Source: Isoetes taiwanensis
Taxonomy: Eukaryota; Streptophyta; Lycopodiopsida; Isoetales; Isoetaceae
Reading direction: 5' to 3'
DNA length: 64,000 bases
Assembly: GCA_021234155.1 (NCBI GenBank)
Contig: JAJEKV010000011.1
Coordinates: forward strand, 10,457,712-10,521,711
Position 1 is the first letter of the stretch. The number at the start of each line of letters is the position of its first letter. Below are positions 11,184 through 23,023 of the stretch, one piece after another. The translations under genes and the position numbers were made by a program. A model generated the notes under the pieces. That model made no database searches. It saw nothing but the letters and a program-made list of their open reading frames with translations, and had not been told where the DNA came from.

Positions 11184-13327
11184 GAAATTTATCGTGGCAG
11201 CCAAGGCCGCCGCGAACATTTCTCTTTATCGACCCACATCGCAATTCAACCCGTGACAGTAGAATATCAATTGTTTAAGTTCAGACATCATCAAGAATCT
11301 ATTATTTGAAAATGTTGATCGACGATACCATGCATGGGAACTTTGGTTGTAAATATGGTTGTCCAATCAATTACAGAGGATACTATGCATGGGAATGTGG
11401 ATCTAAATATAATTTTCCAATCAAATACACATGTTCCTTTTACTTTCTGTTATACAATATATACGTGATTAATAACATATCAAATGTCAACTGGAACCAT
11501 CAAATACAAATTTAGCATCATCCAACAACCAAAGATGCTTCATCATCACCATAAATTTAGATCTTTCAACCTGTATACTTAAAGCAAAGAATTTGAGACA
11601 ATTTGGAGAATTGCCCTCCTACTTTGTTTGTTTGTCATAGGAGAATGTCAATTGGTGCCTATGCATAAAGTGGGTAGCTCAAGTATGGCATTGTTTTGTT
11701 CTAGTTGAACATGTTCCACAACTATTAATGTTTTGATATGACCTTAGAAGCCATCCAAATGAAGGCGCGTCTGTTCTGTGCAAATGAAAGCTTGTCCACA
11801 CAAGTCCTTTACGGGTTTTCGAAGTACTGGAAGAATGCTCTTCCTTTGTATGTACATGTAATCGTGCAACTTTCTAAAGTATGGATTGGACATAAAAATG
11901 TGGCAAAATTTATATCTTTTTTATGGAAAGATCTTCCAATCCAGTTGTATATTTGACAAAATTTTGAAACCAAAGAAGATACTTACAATGCAAGAATTGC
12001 ATGAGGTTGGAGTCGATATATGGGCAGGATTTACACAACCAGTCTCCACCATTGAGATCGATCCGGTTGATTGATTTTTGCCTTCAATCCCTCCTCTTCA
12101 ACATCATTCATGAAATGAGTCTCTGATATCAAAACAACTTGTATCCAATATCAATTCTTTTTACCCAATCAACCCAAGTTCCCAAACTCCCCTTGGTGGA
12201 CCTGGAAGCCTTGAAGGCATTGGCCACAAAATCAGATACCTATTCAGCTGCTCCGGCCCTCTCATAGCCAGTAATGCAATCTTAAATTGTCGTTCTCTTT
12301 CTTCCCTTATCCTTTCAATCTGAGGCCCAACGCTTATCAAAGCAACCACACACAGTATTGTTGAAAGAGTGAGAGGAGAAAAGAAAAGAACTAAATGGAG
12401 AAGGAGAGTAGAGAACAGCACAACCATCAATCATGCAAGCTGGGGTCGTCTCCCAAAAACAGAAACCATCTGAGATGCCTCCAAAGGCATACTGTATAAT
12501 TGATCAATAAATATAAAGCCAATTTGGACTAGATGAGGAAGGGCAGTTTGGAAATTATCTGATTTCCTATGAATTCATGTGCCAAAGTATCTTATAAGCA
12601 AGCCCAAATTTGGCATAGCGACAGATGAAACGGTGAAAGTTCGAAATAACCACGATTCCTTGACAGGACGAAAGCGCAGGGCATGTAGGTGGAAGAAATC
12701 GGCCATACTGTAATAGACTTTTCAATTAGGTACGAAAGATCTAGAGACACATTAGCATCTTTCCACATGTAATTGAAGATCCAGAAGAAAATCCTATTTT
12801 TTTAAGCAACAAACGAGCTCAATCCTTCTTTACTCGACACATGATCAGGAAAAAAAAAGTACAGGAATAGAGATTGAGATTTTGTATCCACGTCTGCAAG
12901 GTTGCATTTCTTAAGTCCAAACAGAAAGAGAGAAAACAGAGCAACTCTTTGCGTCATCGCCACAACTCGCAAATTATTCGACTCAAAGCAGAGCACTCCT
13001 TGCAGCCATAGCCACAACTCGAAAACCAACAACAATTAAACCAAGAAGGAAAGGGCAGAAAACCTAGAAAACCTGGAATCCGAGAAGGAGGCTTACAGCC
13101 ATGACCAAGCATTTCACTAGGCTGCATGGCCGGATGGGCGACTTGAGCATCTAGGTATGGCAAGTCCGAACTTCTTCGCTTGCCCACTGGCCTCTGCAAG
13201 TTAGAAGATAAGAGCTTCGGCCATAGCCAGCGCACAGAGGAATAAGAGAACAATGGTGCAGATTGTTTTAAAATTCCATAAACGGTCGAGATGCATGCCT
13301 CGACGTCAATTATATATGTTAAGAAAA
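11184..13327. other. No supported gene
   Basis: AT-rich interval with only short, unrelated open frames (for example 11738-11956 and 12161-12430). At about 11330-11400 a CCATGCATGGGAA.../CTATGCATGGGAA imperfect direct duplication is visible. No RNA gene, splice-linked ORFs or mobile-element ends recognised. Confidence 0.35.
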
Positions 13328-13405
13328 GAACTGTGGCTAGGTTATTCGCCTCAAAGATGGATGTTTACGCAAAAGGCATGCTATGGCTTCAAATGATCAA
13401 AGGAT
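13328..13405 (+). repeat. Dispersed repeat, copy of the second block
   Basis: Matches 9960-10030 almost base for base (GAACTGTGGCTAGGTTATTC, GGCATGCTATGGCTTCAAATG) except for substitutions and a small deletion. Confidence 0.8.
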
Positions 13406-15431
13406 GAGAGCATGACAAGGGATGAGATCCTCTTCATGCACGAGGTCGACATCAAACCCTAGGTTGCCACGTCATCAAACAATAGATTGCCACGTGGCAT
13501 TAACTATGAAACTTGAAACGCCACACTAATAAAACGTTGTTTTTTCTTTTTCTTTTTCCTGCCCGTCTTTGTAAAACAGATCCTTGAATATGTTATGGAG
13601 ACTTCAGGAGCTCCGGTGGGCAAAGAGGGTGGATTGGTTACTCTATTTATAGATCTTTCTTCATCGTCATCTGCTTTCACCTGCGTTTAAACACTAGAGA
13701 TCTATTGGTGTTCATGTTAAAGATATCGCATGAACAATTCCATTGCATCCTCTATTATTGTAGATTTTGCAGGCATGGCTTCCACGGGAATAGTAGGTTG
13801 CAATTTTTCCTTCATATCGGCAAATGACATACATGTTTCCATCTTCGCAACTGACACAGCAGAAGAAGACGATTAGATCATATTAATTGGATAAAGTTTG
13901 GGCATTTGTTACTTCCGCCATAGCAGAATTACGGCTTTTGTTTCTTCTCAGAATGTTGTTTTTTTCTTCAAGTTGTTAAGGTTTCAAAGCTTCTCTTCAG
14001 AGACTTTTGAATCTTAGCTTTTAATCTTTTTGATAAAAATTATATTCAGTGTTTATTATTTTAGAGTACTCAATAACAGCTACATCTGCCAGAAGTTCCT
14101 GCGATTTGTGCGTCCTATTTCTGTCTACATTTGCGTAGATCTGGGGCTGTATCAAGAAGCTCGAATGCACCTCAGTTGTTCTTAGCAGCATGCAATTTGA
14201 AAGGCATGTCCTCTCTTATAAGCTTATGCTCACACCATTTATGTTCACACTAGAGAACATATTCTATCCTCTTACCATTTTTTATTCTTATAGATTGATT
14301 CATACATTGATTTGTATTGCAATTTTAGAGTACATGACTATCGTTAATCTGATCCGTGCTTCAAATTCCACGACCAGATCTCCTTTACTAATTGATCTTG
14401 AATCAATCTGCGGTTCTCCCTTGAGCTGAGAAATGAATCATAGGAGTGACAACAACAAAGTACACATCTTTCTAACATTACTGGACGGCTCATTTAGAAC
14501 AACATGGAAAGTGGGTCGCATTTTTTGCCTGAAGATGAGCCACAGGCCGCCACGTGGCATATCCCTACAATCCGGAATGGAAAGTGGGATGCCTATTCCG
14601 AGCATTTAAAAATTTATGGGTTATAACCGGTTGCCAAAAATAAGCACATGTTTCAGTTTAAACAGAAGTAGATTTCCACACGAATAGATTTACACAAAAG
14701 TAGATTAACTCAGGAAGCAAGTTCGGCACTGTAAAAATCATAAAGAAATGGATAAGCTTTTTAGCCCTTGTATTCATCAATGCAGCTTCTACAAAAACTG
14801 GATACAAAGGTAAAAAAACTACATGAGCCCTGTCGGCTAGAATAGCTGCAAAAAAGACATGTTTCTGGCCGTGAAAAGCAAAGATATGAAGCTTCAAAAC
14901 TTTTACAATGCATCACAACCAAGCTTAGCAAATAAGACCAACTTCGAGCAAACAGATAAAGGAACAGAGCAAACAGCTACAGCTTAGCCGATGTTGCAGC
15001 TTCAAAGCCGAAAACTAGGAGCAAATCTTTGAGAAATGTGTCTTCAGCGGCATCATATTCTGCCCCTGCCGCTCCAAACTAAAAGAAACAGACATGCAAA
15101 GTAAAAATCCAGAAGAATGAACAAGAAAAGTTCAAAAACAGAGTAAAGACACCGGATCTTCAAGATACAGCAAGATTTGAACCTAGAAGAAGAAATAAAG
15201 ATCGATCTTGCAGAATGCCCCCTTTTACAAAGCTTGCAGCTACGAAAATGCTGGATCCGGCCGAGAATGCTGGACGAGAAGCTTGTTTCTACAAAAATGC
15301 TGGACCAGCCCAGCGTTAGGGAACGCCGTCGGGCCAAGCGCCATCGCCCTAGCCGAGGAGCCCAGCGCCATCGCCAGACCTCAACAAAAAAAAATAAAAA
15401 AAATAAAAAATGCTCCCACTTTCCATGTTGT
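13406..15431. other. No supported gene
   Basis: Mostly AT-rich with short frames only. The last 250 bases turn GC-rich and contain an A-rich stretch (about 15387-15412) just before a strong inverted repeat. I see nothing that identifies a gene. Confidence 0.35.
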
Positions 15432-15546
15432 GGGGGGATGCCCACCGGTCGCACATTCCGGTGTGGCCGGTGACCCTCTCCCGACTCCGCCGGTCGCGGG
15501 GCCCCACCGATCCACACCAGAATGTGCTCCCGGTGGGCATCCCCCC
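15432..15546. repeat. GC-rich inverted repeat (hairpin), arms 35 bp
   Basis: Left arm 15432-15466 starts GGGGGGATGCCCACCGG and right arm 15512-15546 ends CCGGTGGGCATCCCCCC. The arms pair over 35 positions with about four mismatches, leaving a loop of about 45 bases that is also GC-rich. Base composition differs sharply from the flanks. It could be a small fold-back element or the end of a larger inserted piece. Confidence 0.8.
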
Positions 15547-15831
15547 ATACATCTCTGCAAGGCAATCAAAGCATGAACTATAGATGTGCTTGGAACGTGG
15601 TATTATGATTTGCAGTTTTGTTGCACAAGAAGGCCATAAAATGACTCAAGATTTAAAATACAGATATTTAGCAGGTCACTTAATAATCCAAATATCGTTG
15701 TCAATGAATCGGTGTGTAAGAGCTTTTGCTTCTTCAAAAACTGTATTTTGTAAGGCATTTGCTCTGCCATAGATAAGCTTATCATCATGACCGAGGTTAA
15801 GATTAGTAATGACTCGAGAAATTCGATAGAT

Positions 15832-16963
15832 CTTTGGCTCATTCCACAGCTAAAAATATGGTGATGCACACGGAGGGTTGCCCTCTAGTTTCTTGAGGGT
15901 GAAGTGGCCTAAATCAAACCATGAAATCATGTTTTCACAATCTATATTTAAATTAAAATAGACTCCTACCATGTTCTTACAATCAATTTGTAGGTCCCCT
16001 ACATTTATGTACAAGCCCATCCACAAGTGCCCCTCGATTAGTTTAATGTTGTAGAAATGTATGTACGTGTTTTATATCTTGCAGGCACAATCACAGCACG
16101 TCTCAGTACTCACAATATTTTAAGCTATAGGAGTTCATATATAACATCGTTGAACGAGTCACAACATACAATAAACAATCTTGCGGGCGATGTTCCACTT
16201 GAAAGACATTGAGAGAAGTTATATTGTTATTCCATCTTATTTCAATCATATTGAGTCTATTAGTATCACCATTGTGTTGTGAAATCCAGGTATAACATAT
16301 GACTCGTAAACGTATGTCCAGCATTACTCCGCATAAGTATGGGTGTGAGATTATATGCCATTTTGATATATGATTTATGCATATGAACCACCCTAGGACG
16401 AGGACGAAAAAGGGGGAGTAAGGTTCACGATGTCGAAAGGCAGGATTGGATTTTGGGAGTACATAGCGTCCATCACCTTGCACAATGTCACTTCCTAGAG
16501 AGGCAACAAACATGCATCCTTCCGTGTGTTTTATGTGCATTGTAATACCTAAATCATCCTTCAGCAATCGTGGACATCTTCCTTGTAATCTGTTGTGCTG
16601 CATTTGTTATGTATGCCGCTCTGTGTTAGAGTTGTAGGAATTGCAGGAATATATTGTGGAACGGTCTAGGGTCTTTCTCTTTCCATTTCTTTAAATTTGT
16701 CTGATGCACCACGTACTACACATTTGATGCCAACGACACCAAACGAAGCTCTGCAGCTTTGCTTTGGCAACAAGGGTTGCAACATTTACTTGTTGGGAGA
16801 TATCCCCACATGTATTTGATGCCGTATGGGTAGTGTTGTGCTATACAGAGGTGTGAGGAGTAAATTCCTCCATCCTTGATTCGGTATATTCCAGGGCTTA
16901 TTTTGTGATCCAATGATCACACATGAGAACAAAAGCGATGTCTCTTAGTAAATTGCCTCAGAA
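15832..16963 (+). repeat. Left arm of a 1.13-kb inverted repeat
   Basis: This segment is the reverse complement of 18416-19546 over its whole length, with only scattered differences, and both copies keep an open frame beginning MQHNRLQGRCPRLLKDDLGI (minus strand here). Near the outer end lies GCACACGGAGGGTTGCCCTC followed by GAGGGTGAAGTGG; the same block recurs at about 46853, so the arm is a member of a dispersed family. The encoded frame resembles no protein I know and may be non-coding. Loop between arms is about 1.45 kb. Confidence 0.9.
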
Positions 16964-18311
16964 GCTTAAAGGGTCATGTATATGCACATATATCTGACCA
17001 CTGATCAGAAATTTGTTGCAATATGAGCACGGATTCACTGCCTTGTACTCTCGACTTGTCCAAAATTTGCTTATCTTGGCTAAACCACAATCTTATATAG
17101 ATAGTAGATAATGGAGTTTGTTAGGAGGGGCTTAGCTGCTTTAATGCACCTGGTTGATGTGCTTCCCAGTGTTGCTACATCCATCTGTTTTCATCTTGAA
17201 AGCTTGTGGCAGTTGCAAAACAAGACTGCAACAAGATGCATTGTTGGTAGTGCCATGACACATATGCATGCTAGATGTGTTTCAGTTGTGGAGGCACATG
17301 TTGTCATTGATAAGCTGAAATTGGAAAAAATATTTGTCGCAGAAGGTCCGTATGTCTACAGTTCCCAACTATTCCCTTTTTTTGCTAGGTGTTTTCGTAA
17401 AGAAGCTATTTATGACAGGTATCATATCTTAGCAACTTATTTAGTCTTTCAAGTGATGATGATGTGTAAGTTTGTCCAGTGAATTTATCTAGTAGGCTAT
17501 CTAGCATGTTTCACAATGCTTTTTTATTGTAAAGACTAGGCTACTTTTAAGGTTATTCTTCTTTACCAAGTTGGGAGCGTATTGTCATATAAATAGTTTC
17601 CCATGGTTGCAGCTTATGTCTGTTGTAATAAGCTGGAAGAAACCTGGGTTATACGTGACAAAAAACCTGGTAGGATTATGGCCTCTTGAAATGAAATGCT
17701 AACCGCATTTGCAGAGATTGAAGAAGTTGATCTAGATTCTTTGAAAAAATGCACTTTGAAGGCTTTATATTTGCTTACAGTCATGCAGGCAATCAGATGT
17801 TTCAGCTTTGCAGGTTCTCAAGCTCCTCCGCAAAAGAATATTGCCATCGAGATTCAGAGTGATGTAGAATATTGCCATCGAGATTCAGAGTGATGTAGAA
17901 TATTGCCATCGAGATTCAGAGTGATTTATTTTCCCTTTAGCATAAACAAAATGTTGCAAGAGATATATTTATGAGAAGTCTAGTTTGTATTTACGACATG
18001 AAGGCATAATTCTAACTTGTGATATGGCATAAGGAATAAAAATGCTTTATAACATTTTCTTTGTATAGGTTACTTTATGTATTATGTATCATGATGCTAT
18101 CGCACTACCATTTATTAGGCCATTATGCTAGACAGTTAATGAATGAGCAATTCGTTCTTCATTTAGGTGTCGAAGAGGGTTTTGCATTTGTTTGGCTAAA
18201 GCTTTCCACTTGTGCAATGACTAAGGATTTAGTTTAAGCCTCCACAACTTTGGTTTAGATCTATATGCTCCCCTTTAAACTTCTAGTTCTTGAGTCGTAG
18301 TAAGCCATCAC
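16964..18311. other. Loop of the inverted repeat
   Basis: Two plus-strand open frames (17111-17482, 123 codons; 17696-17893, 65 codons) lie here. The first begins MEFVRRGLAALMHLV and has hydrophobic and aromatic stretches but no motif I recognise; the second ends inside a 31-bp tandem repeat. Neither is supported as a gene. Confidence 0.4.
17838..17930 (+). repeat. 31-bp tandem repeat, three copies
   Basis: The unit AGAATATTGCCATCGAGATT continuing CAGAGTGATGT is present three times in a row; the last copy ends TTT instead of TGT. Confidence 0.9.
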
Positions 18312-18413
18312 TTGTGTTGTGCAATGTACAAATTTTAATTAAGCTACAAGTTTCACCTTTGAAACCATTTAATAATGCATGAATGTAGATCCTTAAATGA
18401 TGGTAAGATGCAA
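18312..18413 (+). repeat. 102-bp direct repeat, left copy
   Basis: CTTGTGTTGTGCAATGTACA ... GATGGTAAGATGCAA is repeated identically or nearly so at 19547-19648. The two copies exactly bracket the right arm of the inverted repeat. Confidence 0.9.
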
Positions 18414-18415
18414 CT

Positions 18416-19546
18416 TCTGAGGCAACTTACTAAGAGACATCGCTTTTGTTCTCATGTGTGATCATTGGATCACAAAATAAGCCCTGGAATGTACCGAATC
18501 AAGGATGGAGGAATTTACTCCTCACACCTCTGTATAGCACAACACTACCCATACGGCATCAAATACATGTGGGGATATCTCCCAACAAGTAAATGTTGCA
18601 ACCATTGTTGCCAAAGCAAAGCTGCAGAGCTTTGTTTGGTTTCGTTGGCATCAAATGTGTAGCATGTGGTGCATCAGACAAATTTAAAGAAATGGAAAGT
18701 GAAAGACCCTAGACCGTTCCACAATATATTCCTGCAATTCTACAACTCTAACACAGAGCGGCATACATAACAAATGCAGCACAACAGATTACAAGGAAGA
18801 TGTCCACGATTGCTGAAGGATGATTTAGGTATTACAATGCACATAAAACACACGGAAGGATGCATATTTGTTGCCTCTCTAGGAAGTGACATTGTGCAAG
18901 GTGATGGACGCTATGTACTCCCAAAATCCAATCCTGCCTTTCGACATCGTGAACCTTACTCCCCCTTTTTCGTCCTCGTCCTAGGGTGGTTCATATGCAT
19001 AAATCATATATCAAAATGGCATATAATCTCACACCCATACTTATGCGGAGTAACGCTGGGCATACGTTTACGAGTCATATGTTATACCTGGATTTCACAA
19101 CACAATGGTGATACTAATAGACTCAATATGATTGAAATAAGATCAGAATAACAATATAACTTCTCTCAATGTCTTTCAAGTGGAACATCGCCCGCAAGAT
19201 TGTTTATTGTATGTTGTGACTCGTTCAACGATGTTATATATGAACTCCTATAGCTTAAAATATTGTAAGTACTGAGACCTGCTGTGATTGTGCCTGCAAG
19301 ATATAAAACACGTACATACATTTCTACAACATTAAACTAATCGAGGGGCACTTGTGGATGGGCTTGTACATGAATGTAGGGGACCTACAAATTGATTGTA
19401 AGAACATGGTAGGAGTCTATTTTAATTTAAATATAGATTGTGAAAACATGATTTCACGGTTTGATTTAGGCCACTTCACCCTCAAGAAACTAGAGGGCAA
19501 CCCTCCGTGTGCATCACCTTATTTTTAGCTGTGGAATGAGGCAAAG
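18416..19546 (-). repeat. Right arm of the 1.13-kb inverted repeat
   Basis: Reverse complement of 15832-16963. Both ends carry TGAGGCA: the inner edge reads CTTCTGAGGCAAC and the outer edge GGAATGAGGCAAAG, so a TGAGGCA direct microrepeat marks both limits. The arm is flanked by the 102-bp direct repeats. Confidence 0.9.
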
Positions 19547-19648
19547 CTTGTGTTGTGCAATGTACAAATTTTAATTAAGCTACAAGTTTCACCTTTGAAA
19601 CCATTTAATAATGCATGAATGTAGATCCTTAAATGATGGTAAGATGCA
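19547..19648 (+). repeat. 102-bp direct repeat, right copy
   Basis: Second copy of 18312-18413. After it the sequence diverges (ATATGATTTGGC here, CTTCTGAGGC after the first copy). Confidence 0.9.
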
Positions 19649-20404
19649 AATATGATTTGGCATGGTAATAAGAGAAGGAAATAAATATGAACATCAAAAC
19701 CATACCTATATGTGGGTCAGTATCGCTGCATTCTTTACAGAAGCAGACATTGGAAGTTTTACTTAAGCCTAGAAAACCACGAGCATAATAGCTCAGTCCT
19801 ATAAAAAAGAAAGCAATATTAACAACATGAGCGAGCCAAAATCTGCTTGGTGCTTTTGTCTGAATACAAGAGGAAATGTCTTGCCTGAATGATTAGAAGC
19901 TTATCTTTAAAACTTGAGAAGCTGTCACTTCTTAGAAAAGAACGGGCAAAAATATGGTGAAAGCATTGATTGATAGCATTGATTGATTGATACTCTTCTT
20001 CATCGAGGTCGAGGCATTGAAAATTCGCAGCTGAGATTACGGCAGAAAATGGAATGTAGACGCTCATAAGCAGATTGCCCAACGACCAGACACAATATTT
20101 AATGAGCAGCCACGTAACCTCTGATGCTTCGATCGAATAGGACCTCAAAATAAAAGCTCTGGCTAAAGAAAAGAAGGTGAAAGACGCATAAACCCTGACT
20201 AAACTTTGTTCCTGGCCAAGAACCCTATTAGCCGTATATCTAGCCAAGAACTGCCATAATATAAGCCATAACACAGGTGACCCCATACATCGACTTCCAT
20301 AGCTGAGCTCGGATATGGAGCCGGTTAGCCAGTTTCCACATCGACTGCCTAGCAACACTGGCGACTGCCAGTTTACAGGCAACGCTAGGTTTGGAGCAGT
20401 TTTT
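19649..20404. other. No supported gene
   Basis: One minus-strand open frame of 196 codons (20409-19819) begins MPKTAPNLALPVNWQSPVL and has hydrophobic stretches, but it overlaps the repeat that ends in the hairpin at 20405 and shows no recognisable domain. It may be a chance frame. Confidence 0.3.
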
Positions 20405-20450
20405 GGCATATCCTAAGCATATTCCAGCATATGCTTAGAATATGCTGGAA
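20405..20450. repeat. AT-rich hairpin of a dispersed family
   Basis: TTCCAGCATATGCTTAGAATATGCTGGAA-type palindrome followed by ACCCACATGAGCGAAGG and a GCCCC..GGGGC motif. The same order (GGCATAT palindrome, AAACCCACxTxAxC, GCCCC.....GGG) recurs at 56881 and 57049, so it is a mobile or processed repeat with a conserved fold. Confidence 0.75.
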
Positions 20451-20863
20451 ACCCACATGAGCGAAGGTTTGCCCCATAGGGGCAACACAAAAACTGAATC
20501 TTTCCAGAATGGATTAATCCAAATTATAATTTAGCATATGCTGGATGTGGACAGAGACTGCGTGCACATATTAGCTTTGTTACAATTTTGGAAGGATATG
20601 TGGATTGTGATTGCATTATCTAATTCCAAGCTATGGCATTGTTTGTAGGTGCAATAGGCCAGCTATCCGAAATGTCCCACATGTCACTATATTTTAAACA
20701 TCCATCTTATAGACATTGCATATTAAAAATGCATAAGAATGCACATAGATATTTGTTTTTTGTTTTAGTGATTTGGATTAAAGATGCTTGCACGCCCCAC
20801 TTGGGCTACACATGCTTGGAAGAGAGAGATAGATCTTATGTAAATGTTAGTTTTTTACAATAG

Positions 20864-22980
20864 AATGCACACCTCATTTTTCATAGAGACTCGAGTATAT
20901 AATGCACCGTTATGACTTGCCTTTCGAGCATTGATTGACTGTAACCATAAGCAAAAACCTAGCCTTTTGCAATACGTTCAAAAAGAAAAATTAGCTTTTT
21001 ACACAAAAAAAAAAGAAAAAAAATAGTTTCGTGTGTTTAAAAAAAAAAAACAAAGATCATCGTGCCTTGGATTACAATTTTTGTTTATGGACGGGCGTCA
21101 AAGGCATTTAGATTAGGACCTGAGCCAAAAGAAAGCTGCATGGCATCTAGATTGAGATCTTAAACAAAAAAGGGTGCATGCAAGCTCTTATATATCTTTT
21201 AAAGCAGAGTGTTGTTTGAAACGGGGTCTAGACATCATTCAATGACGTCGAGGCGTCGTTAAACTACGTGTCGATTGCGACGAGTATTTCGACGTCTGAC
21301 GTCGTTAAACTACACCGCAATAACGACGTTGACGTTGTGTCGTCGTTAAATGACACCTTGACATCGTTGAACAACGATGATCCAATTGACTTGCATATTG
21401 ACTTGGCACAATGGTTTCAGAATCATATGTTGACGTGGAAAATGGTGTTTGACCCCATCATAGATTTGGAAGTCAATGGCCATGGCCACAATACCCGCAA
21501 AAATATATCCTTCCATCATACAGATACCTTCGCACACGACCATTACACAGATCTCACACACGTACAAAAGAGGCATGGCGCACTCTCTCCAGAGAACACA
21601 TCAAGACCTACATACGTACTCTTCTCCTAATAGATACCATTGTACAAGACACATGCATATAAGGAAGAGGCTATGAACAAAAAAAAGGATATCAATGCTA
21701 ACAAGGTACCTCCATTCCACCAAAGAACATGTTGTCATCGTCTAGAAACTGCTTTTGATGAAATATGTTCCCTCCACAGCTCACACAACAAGATGCATCG
21801 AACATGAAAATCCCATCTCCTAATAAGGTACGTCATCCCACTCCAAAAAAATAAAGAAAATCCCTGCATTAACCTTGCGAACCATAGGAATATCCATTTC
21901 TTAATAAGGTATGTCATCTCACTCCAAAAAAATAAAGCAAATCCTGCATTGACCTTCTGGCCCATAGGATACACATGCTATTAGTTGATTACCATGACAT
22001 TCCCCTCATTCATAGATCTTGACCCCAAAATGTTGTTCTTGTGGCTGAATTAGTCCATCTAAAATTTATGAAAACAATCTATGAATCAAACATAATCCTA
22101 CTCAATCTGTTTTCTGATAAAATCAGGCCAGATACTTTCCTTATTATATAATCTCATTCTGGCCTTTCCATAATCTCTAAAGGAGGATATATAGCCTCCA
22201 ATCCAGGGGGACAAGAAAATTATTAGTATCTTTACTCATTATATTGGGGATATGAAGTTTCTGATGGACAAGTTCGAGAGTCCACTGTGATTATAGACAA
22301 TCTCAAAAGTGGCACTTGACGTTATCCTATTGGAGAAAAAAAAAATTTAAAAGTGTTGGCCGGCTTCTCTTCTTTACGTCAGCACATGCAAAAGCACTCA
22401 TCAACAAAGACGGGAAAGAGAGGTTGCCAATCTACAAAGTAATGTACAAAGTGTACAAGTGCTGCAAAAGTACACATGTATAACTCTTACATTGAGCAAG
22501 GAATCCTGCAACATAAGCGCTTTCAAATTCACAGACATGAATTGAAAACTCTTGACCTTGGAGTTTACTGCCTTGGTCGTTCTTAAAAAATTCTCCCAAT
22601 CCTATTTCCGCCGTGCATTCCTCTGTGCCCTCTGTTTCCTTCTATAAGAAATTGGTGCCCTCAAATGTTTCGACTGTGACTGGCATGCTTTTGGCAAGAA
22701 GACAGTTGCAGACCACCTTCAAGCATGCTCTTCAACATCTAACTGCATATGATAGAATTTGTGGCGCAACCTACACAAAAGAAACTTCATACTCCTGTTA
22801 AAATATGTACTAAGAAGAGAGGTAACAAATATAAGATTATGAAGCTGGAATGCACAAGTAACCTGTATAGAGCGACTCCTAGTATAGCGTGAATTTGGAA
22901 TTCTTCCTGAGTCGCAAAAACGATCATCCCTTTCCAATTACTTCCTCCCAATTCTGCTATTGACCATACTCCGTGTATGA
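20864..22980. other. Repeat-containing region without a supported gene
   Basis: Contains poly(A)-rich tracts (21005-21050) and a cluster at 21240-21370 in which CGTCGTTAAA-like words recur four times among other GACGT words. Open frames stay under 121 codons and none shows a domain. The minus-strand TilS exons start just right of this region. Confidence 0.35.
21808..21975 (+). repeat. Tandem duplication, unit about 80 bp
   Basis: ATCCCATCTCCTAATAAGGT ... CTCCAAAAAAATAAAG ... CCTGCATTAACCTT is followed by a second copy with TTCTTAATAAGGTATG and the same A-rich block, about 90% alike. Confidence 0.8.
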
Positions 22981-23023
22981 TTAGATGGATATTCTTATCA
23001 GAGCCAAGATGAGCGGCCCCCTC

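Noticed and set aside
10818-11219. 133-codon minus-strand frame beginning MFAAALAATINFL
   Set aside because: Overlaps a dispersed repeat and two opposing frames; no domain or splice partner.
15053-15565. 170-codon minus-strand frame in the GC-rich segment
   Set aside because: Most of it is the hairpin read in one direction; low-complexity and no motif.
16103-16603. 166-codon open frame in the left inverted arm as a gene
   Set aside because: It is copied in the right arm but shortened there, has no recognisable motif and lies in a dispersed repeat.
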